Assembly (NCBI GenBank): GCA_030340625.1
Contig: JAOPHQ010002945.1
Location: 1 to 64,000, forward strand
Length of the DNA: 64,000 nt
Source of the DNA: Merluccius polli
Taxonomy: Eukaryota > Chordata > Actinopteri > Gadiformes > Merlucciidae
Reading direction: 5' to 3'
Part shown: in pieces, positions 11,752 to 22,560 of the stretch
Layout of the letters: the number at the start of each line of letters is the position of its first letter
Position numbering within the stretch: position 1 is the first letter of the stretch
Program-made: the position numbers and the translations under genes
Notes under the pieces: generated by a model
Databases searched by the model: none
The model's input: the letters and a program-made list of their open reading frames with translations, nothing else
What the model was told of the DNA's origin: nothing

Positions 11752-11979
11752 CAATAACACCTTAGTATAGGGTTGGGGTTAGGGTTAGGTGTGTGTGTAC
11801 CTAGTATACCTTTTTTCCGTTCTTTTTTAAAAATTTGTATGGGACTTTTGCGATGGCTTTCCTCACGCGCATTAAAGGCATTACACATAGGATGTAACAA
11901 TAACACCTTAGTATAGGGTTAGGGTTAGGGTTAGGTGTGTGTACCTAGTATACCTTTTTTCCGTTCTTTTTAAAAAAAA
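11752..11979 (+). repeat. 82-bp tandem duplication split by templated-like insert
   Basis: Copy A (11752-11833) and copy B (11898-11979) are near-identical. Each runs from CAATAACACCTTAGTATAGG through two or three TTAGGG-type units, a short GT run and CCTAGTATACC to a T-rich/A-rich end. Between them, 11833-11887 is an exact 55-base match to 14905-14959, joined by ten further bases. Confidence 0.85.
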
Positions 11980-12295
11980 GGCACCTTGTTTTTTCTTGCT
12001 CGGTAAACTGTAATATCTGTAAAGTGTGTACGTCTGTATGTGTTTGCTGCTTGACTTTTGAACTGCGATGTGCTGTACTGTCTGCATCCCCAATGGCCAG
12101 AGAGAGCCGGGCGCACTTAGTTGACAGAGCCGTCTGTGTAGCACTCTGTGATAGCTCCATGTGACAGAAGCAGGACAGCTGGACATGACGTGTCATCCAT
12201 TTTGAGTAGTCGTCCAGCATCCTTTTTTCCCCATTTTTTTTTTTGTTCATGGTCTCTGTCCAGTTATTTTATTCAGCATCCTGGAATTGTACTTC

Positions 12296-12326
<31 letters not shown>

Positions 12327-12332
12327 ACTCTC
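12296..12332. repeat. (CT)n microsatellite
   Basis: A CT array with one GT interruption. Confidence 0.9.
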
Positions 12333-12421
12333 TGGTAGGAACATGACAACCTGTCTATCACATGAATTCACGTTGCTAGATGGCTCCAATCTGTCTGTCA
12401 CAAATGCATGTGCACATGCAT

Positions 12422-12423
<2 letters not shown>

Positions 12424-12466
<43 letters not shown>
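12424..12466. repeat. (CA)n microsatellite
   Basis: About 21 uninterrupted CA units. From 12467 to 13592 nothing beyond short chance frames is seen. Confidence 0.95.
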
Positions 12467-12467
<1 letters not shown>

Positions 12468-13592
12468 TTCCTAATCCCACTCGAAATCTCTCCTGCACTG
12501 TTTTTCTTGGAAGATACGTCACCATTACGGAAACGAGGTCTTGATGAGCCGGTCATTAACAGCAACAATGTCGGTGTCCATCCATCCTCTTTCAGCCCTG
12601 AAGAGACACGTCTCCAGAAGTCAGTCATGAAACCCCTGGGAAGTAACAGAACGGCTCAGGTTTACAGTCAGTTCCCATTCACACGTATCATAATTGTGTT
12701 TTTCTGGTTTTGTTTGTACGCGCGTTGGTTGCTTGGCACGCTGTGAAATGCAACGTGATAGCATACAATGTGTTCTGCTTTTGTTTTAACGAGGTTGTAA
12801 GAAGAAAGAAAAGGCTGCTCACATTGGAAGAAAATTACAGAGAATGTGACTTCAATACTTAGTAGTAAAACCAATTCCTTTGCTAAAGTCTTCTCAAATT
12901 AAATGCCACTTTCCTTATTCAAATCCTTTTTTAATTAGAAATGATATTCAAATGTATGCTATTTTATTGTACAAAAACCTCTGTGGCATTGCCGCAGGAG
13001 AAAAGAACATGCCCCTCGCAGAGACCTATCGTTTTTTTCACAATGTCTGCACACATGCAATGCAAAGCAATTACGTGTGATTTGCTATAGCTGGATATAG
13101 TCTCAAGTGTCAGGTTATTGTCATACCAACGCTGTCATTTCACTTCGCTGCGCTACCTCAGACCCCCCAGCTAAATTGAAAATGCTTATTCTTCCAATAT
13201 CACTGGCTCCCTGTGTAGAAATGTATTTCATTTTAATCCACTCGCTATTCCACCATTTTTCGTATTAAAGCCAAACGTGGAATTATTGCCATTAACTTTT
13301 TCACTGTGTGTGTCGGGCGAAGTCCTTCCTGATGAAAGAGAGCAAATACAGGTTGGGTATTTCTGGGCGTTTTATGTCGTTCCATCACTTCTCTCTGCAT
13401 GCGTTATTCTCTCCAACTTCTTTTCTTCCCACCTCACGGTGTCAGTTCTCATCTTCCTCATGTGTGTCTCCATCCTCCTCCTCCTCCCCCTGTTCTTCCT
13501 CGCCTGGCTCTCTCTGCCAACCCACTGCTCCTGCCTTTACCTCGAATCATTGGACACGCACACTCGCTTTCTATGCGTTTCACTCGAGGTAC

Positions 13593-13593
13593 G

Positions 13594-13653
<60 letters not shown>

Positions 13654-13794
13654 TATATGCATACACACACACACATTCATATGCACACACACATTCATAT
13701 ACCTCCATATACGCACACACGTTCTTATGCACACACACACATTCATACGCACACACACATTCGTATACCTCCATATACGCACACACATTCTTAT

Positions 13795-13827
<33 letters not shown>

Positions 13828-14059
13828 TATATGCATACACACACACACATTCATATGCACACACACATTCATATACCTCCATATACGCACACACGTTCTT
13901 ATGCACACACACACATTCATACGCAACACACATTCGTATACCTCCATATACGCACACACATTCTTATGCACACACACACACACATTCATACGCACACACA
14001 TTCACACACACACACACCCATACACACATTCACACACACACACACACACACACATTCAT

Positions 14060-14101
<42 letters not shown>
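13593..14101. repeat. Higher-order (CA)n array with 174-bp period
   Basis: CA runs alternate with ATTCATATG, ATACCTCCATATACG and TTCTTATG spacers. A landmark GTCTATATGCATAC at 13651 recurs at 13825, giving a 174-base higher-order unit that itself contains two related subunits of about 85 bases. Long Thr-His and Val-Cys frames on both strands are products of this periodicity. Confidence 0.9.
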
Positions 14102-14104
<3 letters not shown>

Positions 14105-14378
14105 AAGCTGAGCAGAGCAAAGCCAGCGTCGTCCAGCTGAACGAATGTCAAACATGCAGATGTGACCTTGATCATCCGTGTGGGGGAAGCGGCGCTCATA
14201 AAGACGGCTATTATGCTAAGAGTCTCTATTAATCCTTCCCTAACACAGGTGTGAAAGATGCCAGCTCCATTTATTGGGATGTGCCAGGCAGCTACACCTC
14301 CTTGTCATTATTTCTCGCTCGCTATCTCCGCGTCTCGCTATCTTTCTATTTCTCTCTTTTCTTTATTTATCTTGCACT

Positions 14379-14442
14379 CTCTCTCTCTCTCTCTCTGTCT
14401 GCTTCTCCCTATCTGTCTCTCTCCCTCTCCCTCTCTCTCTCT
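14379..14442. repeat. (CT)n pyrimidine tract
   Basis: A CT array with GTCTGCTT and CCCTAT interruptions. Confidence 0.9.
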
Positions 14443-14582
14443 GATAGTGTAGCGAGCGAAGCCAGGTGGATTACTACCAGACAGTAAAATAACAAAATGT
14501 ACCCAGCGATATCCTCGCTTAGCCGATCCTGGGATTTCTGTGGTTTTATTTTGAGACAGTGAACATCTGTCATGCGGATTTG

Positions 14583-14615
14583 AGAAGAAGAAGAAGAAGA
14601 AGAAGAAGAAGAAGA
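14583..14615. repeat. (GAA)11 trinucleotide repeat
   Basis: Eleven uninterrupted AAG/GAA units, giving a purine-only strand. Confidence 0.95.
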
Positions 14616-14904
14616 CACGAAAAATCATCCGGTTATGCATGAAAAGGCCCGCGTACACAACGAAAACGCACATGAAAAATGCAATATGTTTCTAGTTTGT
14701 GCGCATTAGTTAATTTGAGGTACATCCCAGGTGATGCTCCTATAATAATGGCTTTGTAACACTGTATATGCTGGCTAGTTTACCTATCCAAGGTATAGAC
14801 ACCCTCACGCAAATCCAGGTGCGTACCTGATGGCCAATGCGCACTGAACCGAACACACTCACATTCATTCAATTTACTATGATTGCTTCACCCTAATCCA
14901 CTTG

Positions 14905-14959
14905 ATTTGTATGGGACTTTTGCGATGGCTTTCCTCACGCGCATTAAAGGCATTACACA
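14905..14959 (+). repeat. 55-bp segment duplicated exactly at 11833-11887
   Basis: It is identical over 55 bases to 11833-11887, beginning ATTTGTATGGGAC and ending GGCATTACACA. Here it lies in unremarkable unique-looking sequence, so this copy is the more likely source. Confidence 0.9.
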
Positions 14960-15658
14960 GGACGTGGCTGTGTGTTGTGCCGCTGACATTGCAGCGCCAT
15001 TGTTTGTTCTGACGATACGTCAGCGGGTTACCACCGTGGTTTATGCGCTAGAGAGAAAAGCCATCACATTACGGTTAAGCCAGGTGTTACCGAAGGCCGT
15101 AAAAACCTAACGAGCAGAATCGTCTGTTAATAGCTGCCAATACATCCGCTATCCGTCAATGGTTTCTGCTGTCGGTCGGCAAATCTGATTTCTACATTTT
15201 TTCTTTGTCCTGGTTTGTTTGGACGAGGCCGTTTCCGTTTTGCCATATGCTTTAAAAAATACTCATAGCCCCCCCCAAAAAACAACAACAAACAATATCA
15301 CAGCGCAAAAGTAGTCAGTGAACAGCAACATTTTCTTTGAAGAATAACCAAGTTGCGAGGTCATTACATGTGTTTATGTATTGTTACATGCTTGGCTGGT
15401 CGCACTCCAACAAATGCAACACAAAGGAAACGCTCTAACGTCACCGGGTCTGTTTTCATGAAATGTGAAGCTGCAATTTCATTGATTACAACCACTCCTC
15501 TCATAATCTGTCTTTCCCTTCTTACCAGGGTCTATAGATAGCAAGCAGAGAGCGATAATGTCCCAACGTTTTCGTTTCCTTGACGATGCATGCCACTTTT
15601 GGGACGACTTTTGTATAAGGGTGGGCTGGGCAAGGCTATTCATATAGTTATATAAAGG

Positions 15659-15686
15659 CTGTGTGTGTGTGTGTGTGTGTGTGTGT
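15659..15686. repeat. (GT)n microsatellite
   Basis: Thirteen GT units, directly preceded by a TATATAAAGG motif. Confidence 0.95.
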
Positions 15687-16591
15687 TTTAGGGACGGATG
15701 TTCTTGAACGGATGTAAATCTTTTTAAAATACAATCACACTTAATCTATAATCTTTACAAACAAAGCGAGAGTATCTAATTGATCGATTGATTGATTGTA
15801 TTGCACTTTTAAATAAACATACCGGTACACGCATGTCGTTTTCCAGCACCAATACTGTGATGCATATGGAGGGGGGGGGGGAATATTGATTCATGCGATT
15901 CTTTGCTTCGGCAATACTTGTTGACAGCAAAAATCGTTATTTAGTAAGCCAGAAATGTCAATATCATTAGTGAAAACATATTACTGGTACCTTCCTACGG
16001 AGGGCGCTATAGTGTATTCGCCTATAGATGATTTGCATCAGCCGTTATTCTGTTCTGTTCAACAACTTACATATAAATCAACAACAGTGGACACTGACAG
16101 TCCTGCATGACCCGTACCCCAAAGTTATACCCGTAGGGTAAACCACACAAAAGTCAAAATTGCACTAAAAATCGTACCGTATCGCAATATTTGCAGAATC
16201 CCCAAACATATCGCATCAGCCGCTCACAAACCGTTTGGATATCGTATCCTGAGCTCCCCACCGATCCCTGTCCCTATCATGCACCCACCGCAGCCATCTC
16301 AGCCAGGTCTACCCACGGCCACCTCCGGAGATGGCCATTTGCCGGGGTTCTGTGTTTTCTTTGGAAAAAAACGAGACCTCAAAATAAATGTAGTGACATT
16401 GACCATTATTGAATTTTGCACGGTGAGTTAAGAGACCCTTGAAACCGAACTACAAATATCAGAACCTGAACCTGCGTCATTGTTTGTGTTTGTGCGCAGG
16501 CCGTCCTTGCTCTTAACCACATGCAACCCACCCACCCACAACCTCTACAATGTGTTTTTATATTGCAAAGTGTGGGCTGGCGTGGTTCGCA

Positions 16592-16602
16592 GAAGAAGAG
16601 AG

Positions 16603-16636
<34 letters not shown>

Positions 16637-16661
16637 AGAGAGAGGAGAGAGAGAGAGAAGA

Positions 16662-16701
<40 letters not shown>
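16592..16701. repeat. (GA)n/(GAA) purine tract, about 110 bp
   Basis: All purine on the plus strand. GA runs are separated by AGA and GGA variants, giving spurious Arg/Glu frames. Confidence 0.95.
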
Positions 16702-16704
<3 letters not shown>

Positions 16705-17255
16705 TTTCAGAGCCAGAGTTAAAGCTCTGGAGTTATGCTCGCGTTCCCTCAGCATCAATGTTGTTTCTATCGCGTTAAAAAAACACTTGTTTATCCGAGT
16801 TTATCTATTTTCTGAAAGTTGGGCCAGATGCCTCATCAATACGTGTTTTTATTTTTCCATTTTTCTTCCAGTTAATAAACCCTGGGTAGAGTCCACTCCT
16901 CCTCCAGAACTATGTGGTTTTACTCTTTGCACATATTTGTTCACAGTATCATGAAAATAAACTTAAAAACCTTACCTTTGACAGGCACACTTTTTCGTGC
17001 AGTGTTTATGAGTGATTCATTGAAGACGCGTTCCCCCATTTCTCCGGCGCGTGGAGAGAAACTAGACCGGCGCTCTTTTGATTGAAATAAAAAGTGTATT
17101 TTATACATTTTTTTTTTCATTTGTTCGTGTGTTTGCTTTTGGGATTTATTTCCAAGGTCATTGCCGCCGAAATACAGGGCTTGTGAACGCTCCGGTTAAT
17201 GAAAAAAAAAAAAAAGACACGGGTCTGACGGGTGTCTTACTGTCCTGTGATCCCA

Positions 17256-17339
17256 CCCCCCCCCCCCCCACCCACCTCTCTCTCCTTGGGCGCATAAATC
17301 TTGGTCTGCACTTGCCCCCCCCCCCCCCCCCCCCCCCCC
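17256..17339. repeat. Two poly(C) tracts (14 and 25 bases)
   Basis: C14 at 17256-17269 and C25 at 17315-17339 flank a short unique spacer. Confidence 0.95.
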
Positions 17340-18081
17340 ATGCGTGACCTTCCCGTATATCTCCCCAAGCGACGCCTTCTCCCTTCATATATATATATAC
17401 ACGCACGTTGACCCATCCAAAGACGGGATTTATGTATCAAAGCGATACAGAGCTGCAATATTAAGCTAGAACACAGAGAGCATAAATAGAACGTGAATCA
17501 ATATCCGCCCCTCACCTCGGCGCGATCATCCTTTATATTCGCCGCGAGGTAAAAAGCGACCAAAATCCTTATACCGCATCTCCCAAGATGTGTTATTTAT
17601 GAAGTTTTAGTTTTTCCGCCAACACCGGGGAACACACGCATGCAGCTAGCCAGCGGCCAGCGAGCAGCATGACCGTCATCGTCCTCCTCGCACACACGCA
17701 CACAGAGTCAAGTAATAGATTCAAATTGTGAACTGTTGTTTGGATAAGAACGAGAGGGAAGGAGACTCGAGGGGAGCGGCGTGACGCGTAGAAAGAACGC
17801 GGTATAGAAAATGCGTATCCAAATGAAGAAAGCAACAAAAAACAACTTTGTGATAGTCAAACCACAGGACACACTCGTTCCCATACTGTGATGAAAGGGG
17901 TCATTAGTTTTTTATAGTGTGGTGAGCAGGACAAGAGAATGCCATTATGGAGCAAAGTAAGATGAATAGCGCTGTGTAGCTGTGGCAAAACTCACAGAGT
18001 GCCTCTCAGGTATGACAAAGTAGAAAAAGAAAACCAGTTTTCCCCCCCAAACATTTTTCATTACTGTGCTCTTCAACCTCC

Positions 18082-18084
<3 letters not shown>

Positions 18085-18123
<39 letters not shown>
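18085..18123. repeat. (CT)n microsatellite
   Basis: About 19 uninterrupted CT units. Confidence 0.95.
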
Positions 18124-18126
<3 letters not shown>

Positions 18127-18309
18127 TGTGTCTATTTTTGCCTTCTCTTCTTTCTACTGTGCAGAGATGGGTGACTTCTGAGGGTTTCTCAGAAAAAGGA
18201 ACAGCCATCTTGTTTATCCCTGACTTCAAAGGAGTCGCCTCCGTGGCCCCCAAAATGACAACCAAACTTACAGTGGGGGGAGAGGGGGGAGAGAGAGATT
18301 TTCGGCATG

Positions 18310-18450
18310 TATTTGTACTGATAATCGATATTACACTTTGTTTTTTACCTTTTTTGCAGTACTTTTTTCCATTGTTTAATGTAAATTGGCAATGTAAATG
18401 TTTATTTTCCATACCAATAAAGCACTTTTGAATATAATTGAATTGAATTG
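18310..18450 (+). mobile_element. Possible LINE 3' tail
   Basis: An AT-rich stretch ends in CCAATAAAGCACTTTTGAAT followed by a tandem TTGAA-type tail (ATTGAATTGAATTGAG). This is the kind of 3' end with an AATAAA-like signal and simple tail seen in fish non-LTR retrotransposons. No reverse-transcriptase coding lies upstream, so it would be a strongly 5'-truncated copy. Confidence 0.4.
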
Positions 18451-19224
18451 AGAGACGGACAGGGAAAGAGAGGCAGACAGACAGCCAGACGGACGGAGAG
18501 CGAGATGGAGAGAGATTGCCGGGCTTGCTTCGTTGCAGAAAATTTAACCTGACAGGCCTCCTCTGAAGTATTTATAATCCTTCCCCAACCCGAACGCAGC
18601 ACATGTAAATCGTTTCATCGTAAATAATCCAGCAGCGGCGATGTCCGCCCTGTGGAGCAGAAACAGGTACATAATGCTCGCTCGGCGTCGGGAGCGTTTT
18701 CATACCATTTTCACACGGCTTCACGGGTGTTTTGCTCCGAGCTAACGCTTCATTAATAAATGACAGCAATCCAGACACCCTTTTCTCAACGCGCTCGCTC
18801 CCTCACAACAATAAGAGAGAGAGTATAGTCGTGTTCGGGTCGTGGGAGGTCAAACATCGCCTCCGACGTCAGAAGGAGGCGCTAATGTATGCTGGGTGAT
18901 GAAATAAAGTACATAAAAATAAAAGCAAGAGGTCGCCCCCAAGGGGCAAGAATCTGCCACGCGGCAAGTGATGCCTGAAGCCTATAACTCACAATGATTG
19001 ATAACTTTATTATGACAGAGAGAGAGAGGGAGAGGGAGAGAGAGAGAGGAGTTCAATATCTATTCAAAAGAAAAACAGCACACGCTGTAATGCAATGACA
19101 AGTGTAAATGTGAAAATGTGGTGTTTTTACATTATCACTTGTGTACTATTTGTCTTTCTCCTTATTTTTCTTCTGGGTGGCGTCGCGTTAAAACCGCTCT
19201 CTAAATGAACTCTGTTTGACATGA

Positions 19225-19380
19225 CAATCTCTCCCTCTCTCTCCCGCTCTCTCTCTCTCCCTCCCCCCCCCCTCTCTCTCTGTCCCCCCCTCCCTCCTTT
19301 CCTCTCTCTGTCTCTGTCTCTCTCTCTCTCTCTCCCCCTCCCTCCCTCTCTCTCTCTCCCCCCCCTCCCTCCCTCTCTCA
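19225..19380. repeat. Pyrimidine tract, about 150 bp
   Basis: CT and CCCT runs with short C homopolymers; almost purine-free on the plus strand. Confidence 0.95.
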
Positions 19381-19509
19381 CCTGGAACCCTATGGCGTCA
19401 CATGAACGATGCAAGGTTTAAGAAATTACATATCTCCCACTGCGGGGCGCCGGCTTTAATGGCTTTATAATCCAACCAGCTGCACTCACGCCGTTAATCA
19501 AGGAAAGAG

Positions 19510-19616
19510 GCGAGGGGTGGGAGTGGGTGGGGGTGGGTGGGGGTTGAGGGTAGAGGGCTTGGGGGGTGGGGGTGTGTGTGTGTGTGTGTTTGTGTGTGTG
19601 TGGGGGGGGGGGGGTC
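19510..19616. repeat. G-rich tract with (TG)n and G12
   Basis: GGGTGGGTGGGG-type runs, then TG repeats, then a 12-base G run. Four or more G-runs lie close together, compatible with quadruplex formation on the plus strand. Confidence 0.9.
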
Positions 19617-19688
19617 CATCATCACACAGAGTGCCCAGAATTTGACTGCTAACCCGTTTCGGCCTGTTGCACGTCTCGTCTCGCTCAG

Positions 19689-19704
19689 CCCCCCCCCCCC
19701 CCCC
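19689..19704. repeat. Poly(C) tract, 16 bases
   Basis: Uninterrupted C run about 75 bases after the G-rich tract. Confidence 0.95.
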
Positions 19705-19849
19705 GCCCACCCTCCGTCACGCGGCCGCATGTTATGGTTATTCATTCTCCGGGTGTCACAGGGGCTCGCTGGAAATAGGTGCCCATCTGTTGGCCAGTGT
19801 CAATCAGCAGAGCGGCGCCGGTGGGGCGGAGGGTGGCGGGTGGAGGGTG

Positions 19850-19905
19850 TGGCGCCACCTGTTCCAGCCGAGCGCTGTATAAAGGAGGAGCCGGTAAGCG
19901 ACTCG
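19850..19905 (+). promoter_or_regulatory. TATA-like core promoter candidate
   Basis: TATAAAG at 19878-19884 sits in GC-rich sequence (GCCACC upstream, GGAGGAGCCG downstream), with a GTAAGC splice-donor-like motif at about 19893. No open coding exon follows, so this rests on the motif only. Confidence 0.15.
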
Positions 19906-19918
19906 GTGTCCCCAAACG

Positions 19919-19962
19919 TGTGTGTTTGTTTGTTTGTTTGTTTGTGTGTTTGTTTGTTTGTT
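19919..19962. repeat. (GTTT)n tetranucleotide repeat
   Basis: About ten GTTT units with one GTGT interruption. Confidence 0.95.
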
Positions 19963-20346
19963 GTCGCACGACGTGAATGATGCTCAGGGTAGCAGTGGCG
20001 CCGTAAGGGAAGGGGGGGGGGGCCTGTAGTTAGGCCTGTAGGCCTTTAACCTATCATTATTAATATACTATTTTATTTACAATGCACTAATAAAAGGAAC
20101 AGTTTCTTTATCTTTTCTTGTTTTTGGCCAGAAGTAAACATCCAGAGAGCCCCCACCCCCATATTTACATGACATGGTTCGGTCCGGCTCCCTAAGCAGG
20201 CGATAACGGTATTTGCTAGGAGTGAGTGAATTGCGACGAGTGAGGACTTCATTCATCTTGTCTCAGCTTCATAAACACAAATATGGCTTCCGAAAAAGGA
20301 AAAAAACAGAAACGAGAGACGGGAGAGAGAGAGCAAAGAAAAGGGC

Positions 20347-20388
20347 AACAGTATGTCATGTTTCACGATTGAAGCATGACATACTGTT
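20347..20388. other. 18-bp stem-loop, unknown role
   Basis: AACAGTATGTCATG and CATGACATACTGTT are perfect reverse complements. Inside them a T-G wobble and a TTC/GAA pairing extend the stem to 18 pairs around the loop ACGATT. The stem is shorter than a typical microRNA precursor and the flanks do not pair. It may be a structured RNA element or a tiny foldback repeat. Confidence 0.55.
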
Positions 20389-20677
20389 ACGATTGATGTT
20401 CAAATGTTAAAGTTATTTCACCCTACTATTGACGATCTGTGAAATGGGCCTATTGACCTGTTAGCTTAGTCCGTAGTGAAATAGGCTACTTTTGCTCCCC
20501 TAACATTAGTTAATATCTTCACAGAAAAATGTAAGATATTGAAGAGTGTTGAGTTGAGTTGAAGAGTGACATTTTGTCAATGCAGGCAAACTTTAAGCAA
20601 GCTATTCATACTAAATCAGTTGTCCCTGCCCCTGCCTGGTGCCGGGCCCAAAAGGTGCAGCTTCAGACTCAGCAGCC

Positions 20678-21490
20678 CTGTCTCCCCATCCCCCTGAACC
20701 AGCCCTGTCTCCCCATCCCCCTGAACCAGCCCTGTCTCCCCATCCCCCTGAACCAGCCCTGTCTCCCCATCCCCCTGAACCAGCCCTGTCTCCCCATCCC
20801 CCTGAACCAGCCATGTCTCCCCATCCCCCTGAACTAGCCCTGTCTCCCCATCCCTATCCCCCTGAACCAGCCCTGTCTCCCCATCCCCCTGAACCAGCCC
20901 TGTCTCCCCATCCCTATCCCCCTGAACCAGCCCTGTCTCCCCATCCCCCTGAACCAGCCCTGTCTCCCCATCCCCCTGAACCAGCCCTGTCTCCCCATCC
21001 CCCTGAACCAGCCCTGTCTCCCCATCCCCCTGAACCAGCCCTGTCTCCCCATCCCCCTGAACCAGCCCTGTCTCCCCATCCCCATCCACCTGAACCAGCC
21101 CTGTGTCCCTATCCCCCTGAACCAGCCCTGTCTCCCCATCCCCATTGAACCAGCCCTGTCTCCCCATCCCCCTGAACCAGCCCTGTCTCCCCATCCCCCT
21201 GAACCAGCCCTGTCTCCCCATCCCCCTGAACCAGCCCTGTCTCCCCATCCCCCTGAACCAGCCCTGTCTCCCCATCCCCATCCCCCTGAACCAGCCCTGT
21301 CTCCCCATCCCCATCGAACCAGCCCTGTGTCCCCATCCCTATCCCCCTGAACCAGCCCTGTCTCCCCATCCCCATCCCCCTGAACCAGCCCTGTCTCCCC
21401 ATCCCCATTGAACCAGCCCTGTGTCCCCATCCCTATCCCCCTGAACCAGCCCTGTCTCCCCATCCCCCTGAACCAGCCATGTCTCCCAAC
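20678..21490. repeat. 27-bp GC-rich minisatellite, about 30 units
   Basis: The unit is a 27-base block built from CCCTGTCTCCCCATCC and CCCTGAACCAG. Some units carry an extra 6-base CCCTAT or CCCCAT, and a few lack part of the block. Because 27 and most variant lengths are multiples of three, several frames stay open for 60-230 codons on both strands (for example an ALSPHPPEP nonapeptide repeat on plus). I see no splice sites or promoter that would make one of them a gene. Confidence 0.95.
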
Positions 21491-22154
21491 TGAAGAAAGA
21501 GGTGAGCAACAACAAGATCCCTGGCGGCGCCCCTGCCCCAGAGAAAAGGTTTGTGACGATGATGCAGGGGAGTTTGCGATGCAATGTGGATGTTGAGTGT
21601 TGCGAATGGTGAATTCGCTCTGACTTTCAGTGATGTAGGTACATCAGGTCTATGCGACAAGCTTTGCAGATCAAGTTTATCTTAGAAATAATAACGTACA
21701 CAGATAGAGTCAAACTTTTAAATGCATGCATGTGTCTAACAAGATAAGGTAAACTAATTTATCAGGTGATATTGTGACCTTGTGCACATGGGCGTCACCA
21801 TAATATAATTGGGGGGGGACACGTCCCCCCCACCCTTGCAAAAAAGTCGTTTGGACCCCCCCACATTTGCCATCAAAAATATTAGTGCATGACTGGTCTA
21901 CTAGTCCAGCGCTCTCTCCATTGCTTCACAATCAAATCCGTTCCACTTTATCAGTAGGGGGAATACCCATATAAATAGAAATCCACTCCGCGTTTTCCTG
22001 TTTTTTTTAACACACAAAGCAGCATCACGCACGCATTCAAAACACGCACGTACACGCACGCATGCAAGCCTATGTTGAGAGTCGGATCAACGACAGCGGT
22101 AGACTTCAGAAACACAGACTGAACGCTGAACAGTCACTTCAGTCCTCTGTGTAT

Positions 22155-22560
22155 TAGTGTTGTCACGATACCAAAATTATCGCTTCGATACCGATACCAA
22201 GTTGAGAATTGCGATTTCGATACTTTTCCTGGACAAGGAGAAACACTCTCGAATAACATTGTTGTGCTTTACCGCGGCGCCGCGGCGGCAGTGTGAAGTG
22301 CAAAACACACTTGCGCCGCAGCCAGGGCTGGACTGGCCATCGGCCCACCGGGCGATGCACATCTTTGGGCCGGCCCAGGACTGTCATAATATATATATAT
22401 TTTTTTTAAAGTCATTTGTCCTAACCAGAGGCGGTGTGTTACGATCGCCCCCCCCCCCCCCCCCCCGTCGCTCTTAGGTCCAGGGTGTGTTACCATCGCG
22501 CACAACCCCCCCGCCCCCCCCACCGGTCGTAGGTCCGGGTGGGTTACGATCGCAACACTA
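22155..22560. mobile_element. Nested hAT-like MITE
   Basis: It starts TAGTGTTGTCACGATACC and ends GATCGCAACACTA. The flanks carry a perfect 8-bp duplication CTGTGTAT (22147-22154 and 22561-22568). It lies wholly inside the 21787-22785 element and so inserted later. The left end, with repeated CGATACC motifs, matches a common fish MITE type. Confidence 0.85.
22323..22430. mobile_element. Possible third nested element fragment
   Basis: CAGGGCTGGACTGGCCATCG is a recurrent fish transposon terminus, followed by GGGCCGGCCCAGG. It lies inside the nested MITE. The right end and a target duplication could not be placed. Confidence 0.35.

Noticed and set aside
13277..14140. Long plus-strand frames rich in Thr-His and Leu
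   Set aside because: They lie almost entirely inside the CA higher-order array; open in several frames and on both strands, with no splice or start evidence.
15640..15665. TATATAAAGG as a core promoter
   Set aside because: An isolated motif with no CpG enrichment, exon or initiator; directly followed by (GT)n.
16872..16954. Terminal exon after the strong TTTTCTTCCAG acceptor
   Set aside because: The frame is only 27 codons and an AATAAA begins two bases after the stop, leaving no realistic 3' untranslated region.
20616..21463. Minus-strand Gly/Trp/Arg repeat frames over 200 codons
   Set aside because: They are a by-product of the 27-bp unit, and equally long frames exist on the other strand.
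20678..21490. CRISPR-like regular repeat array
   Set aside because: Units are contiguous without unique spacers, and the host is eukaryotic.
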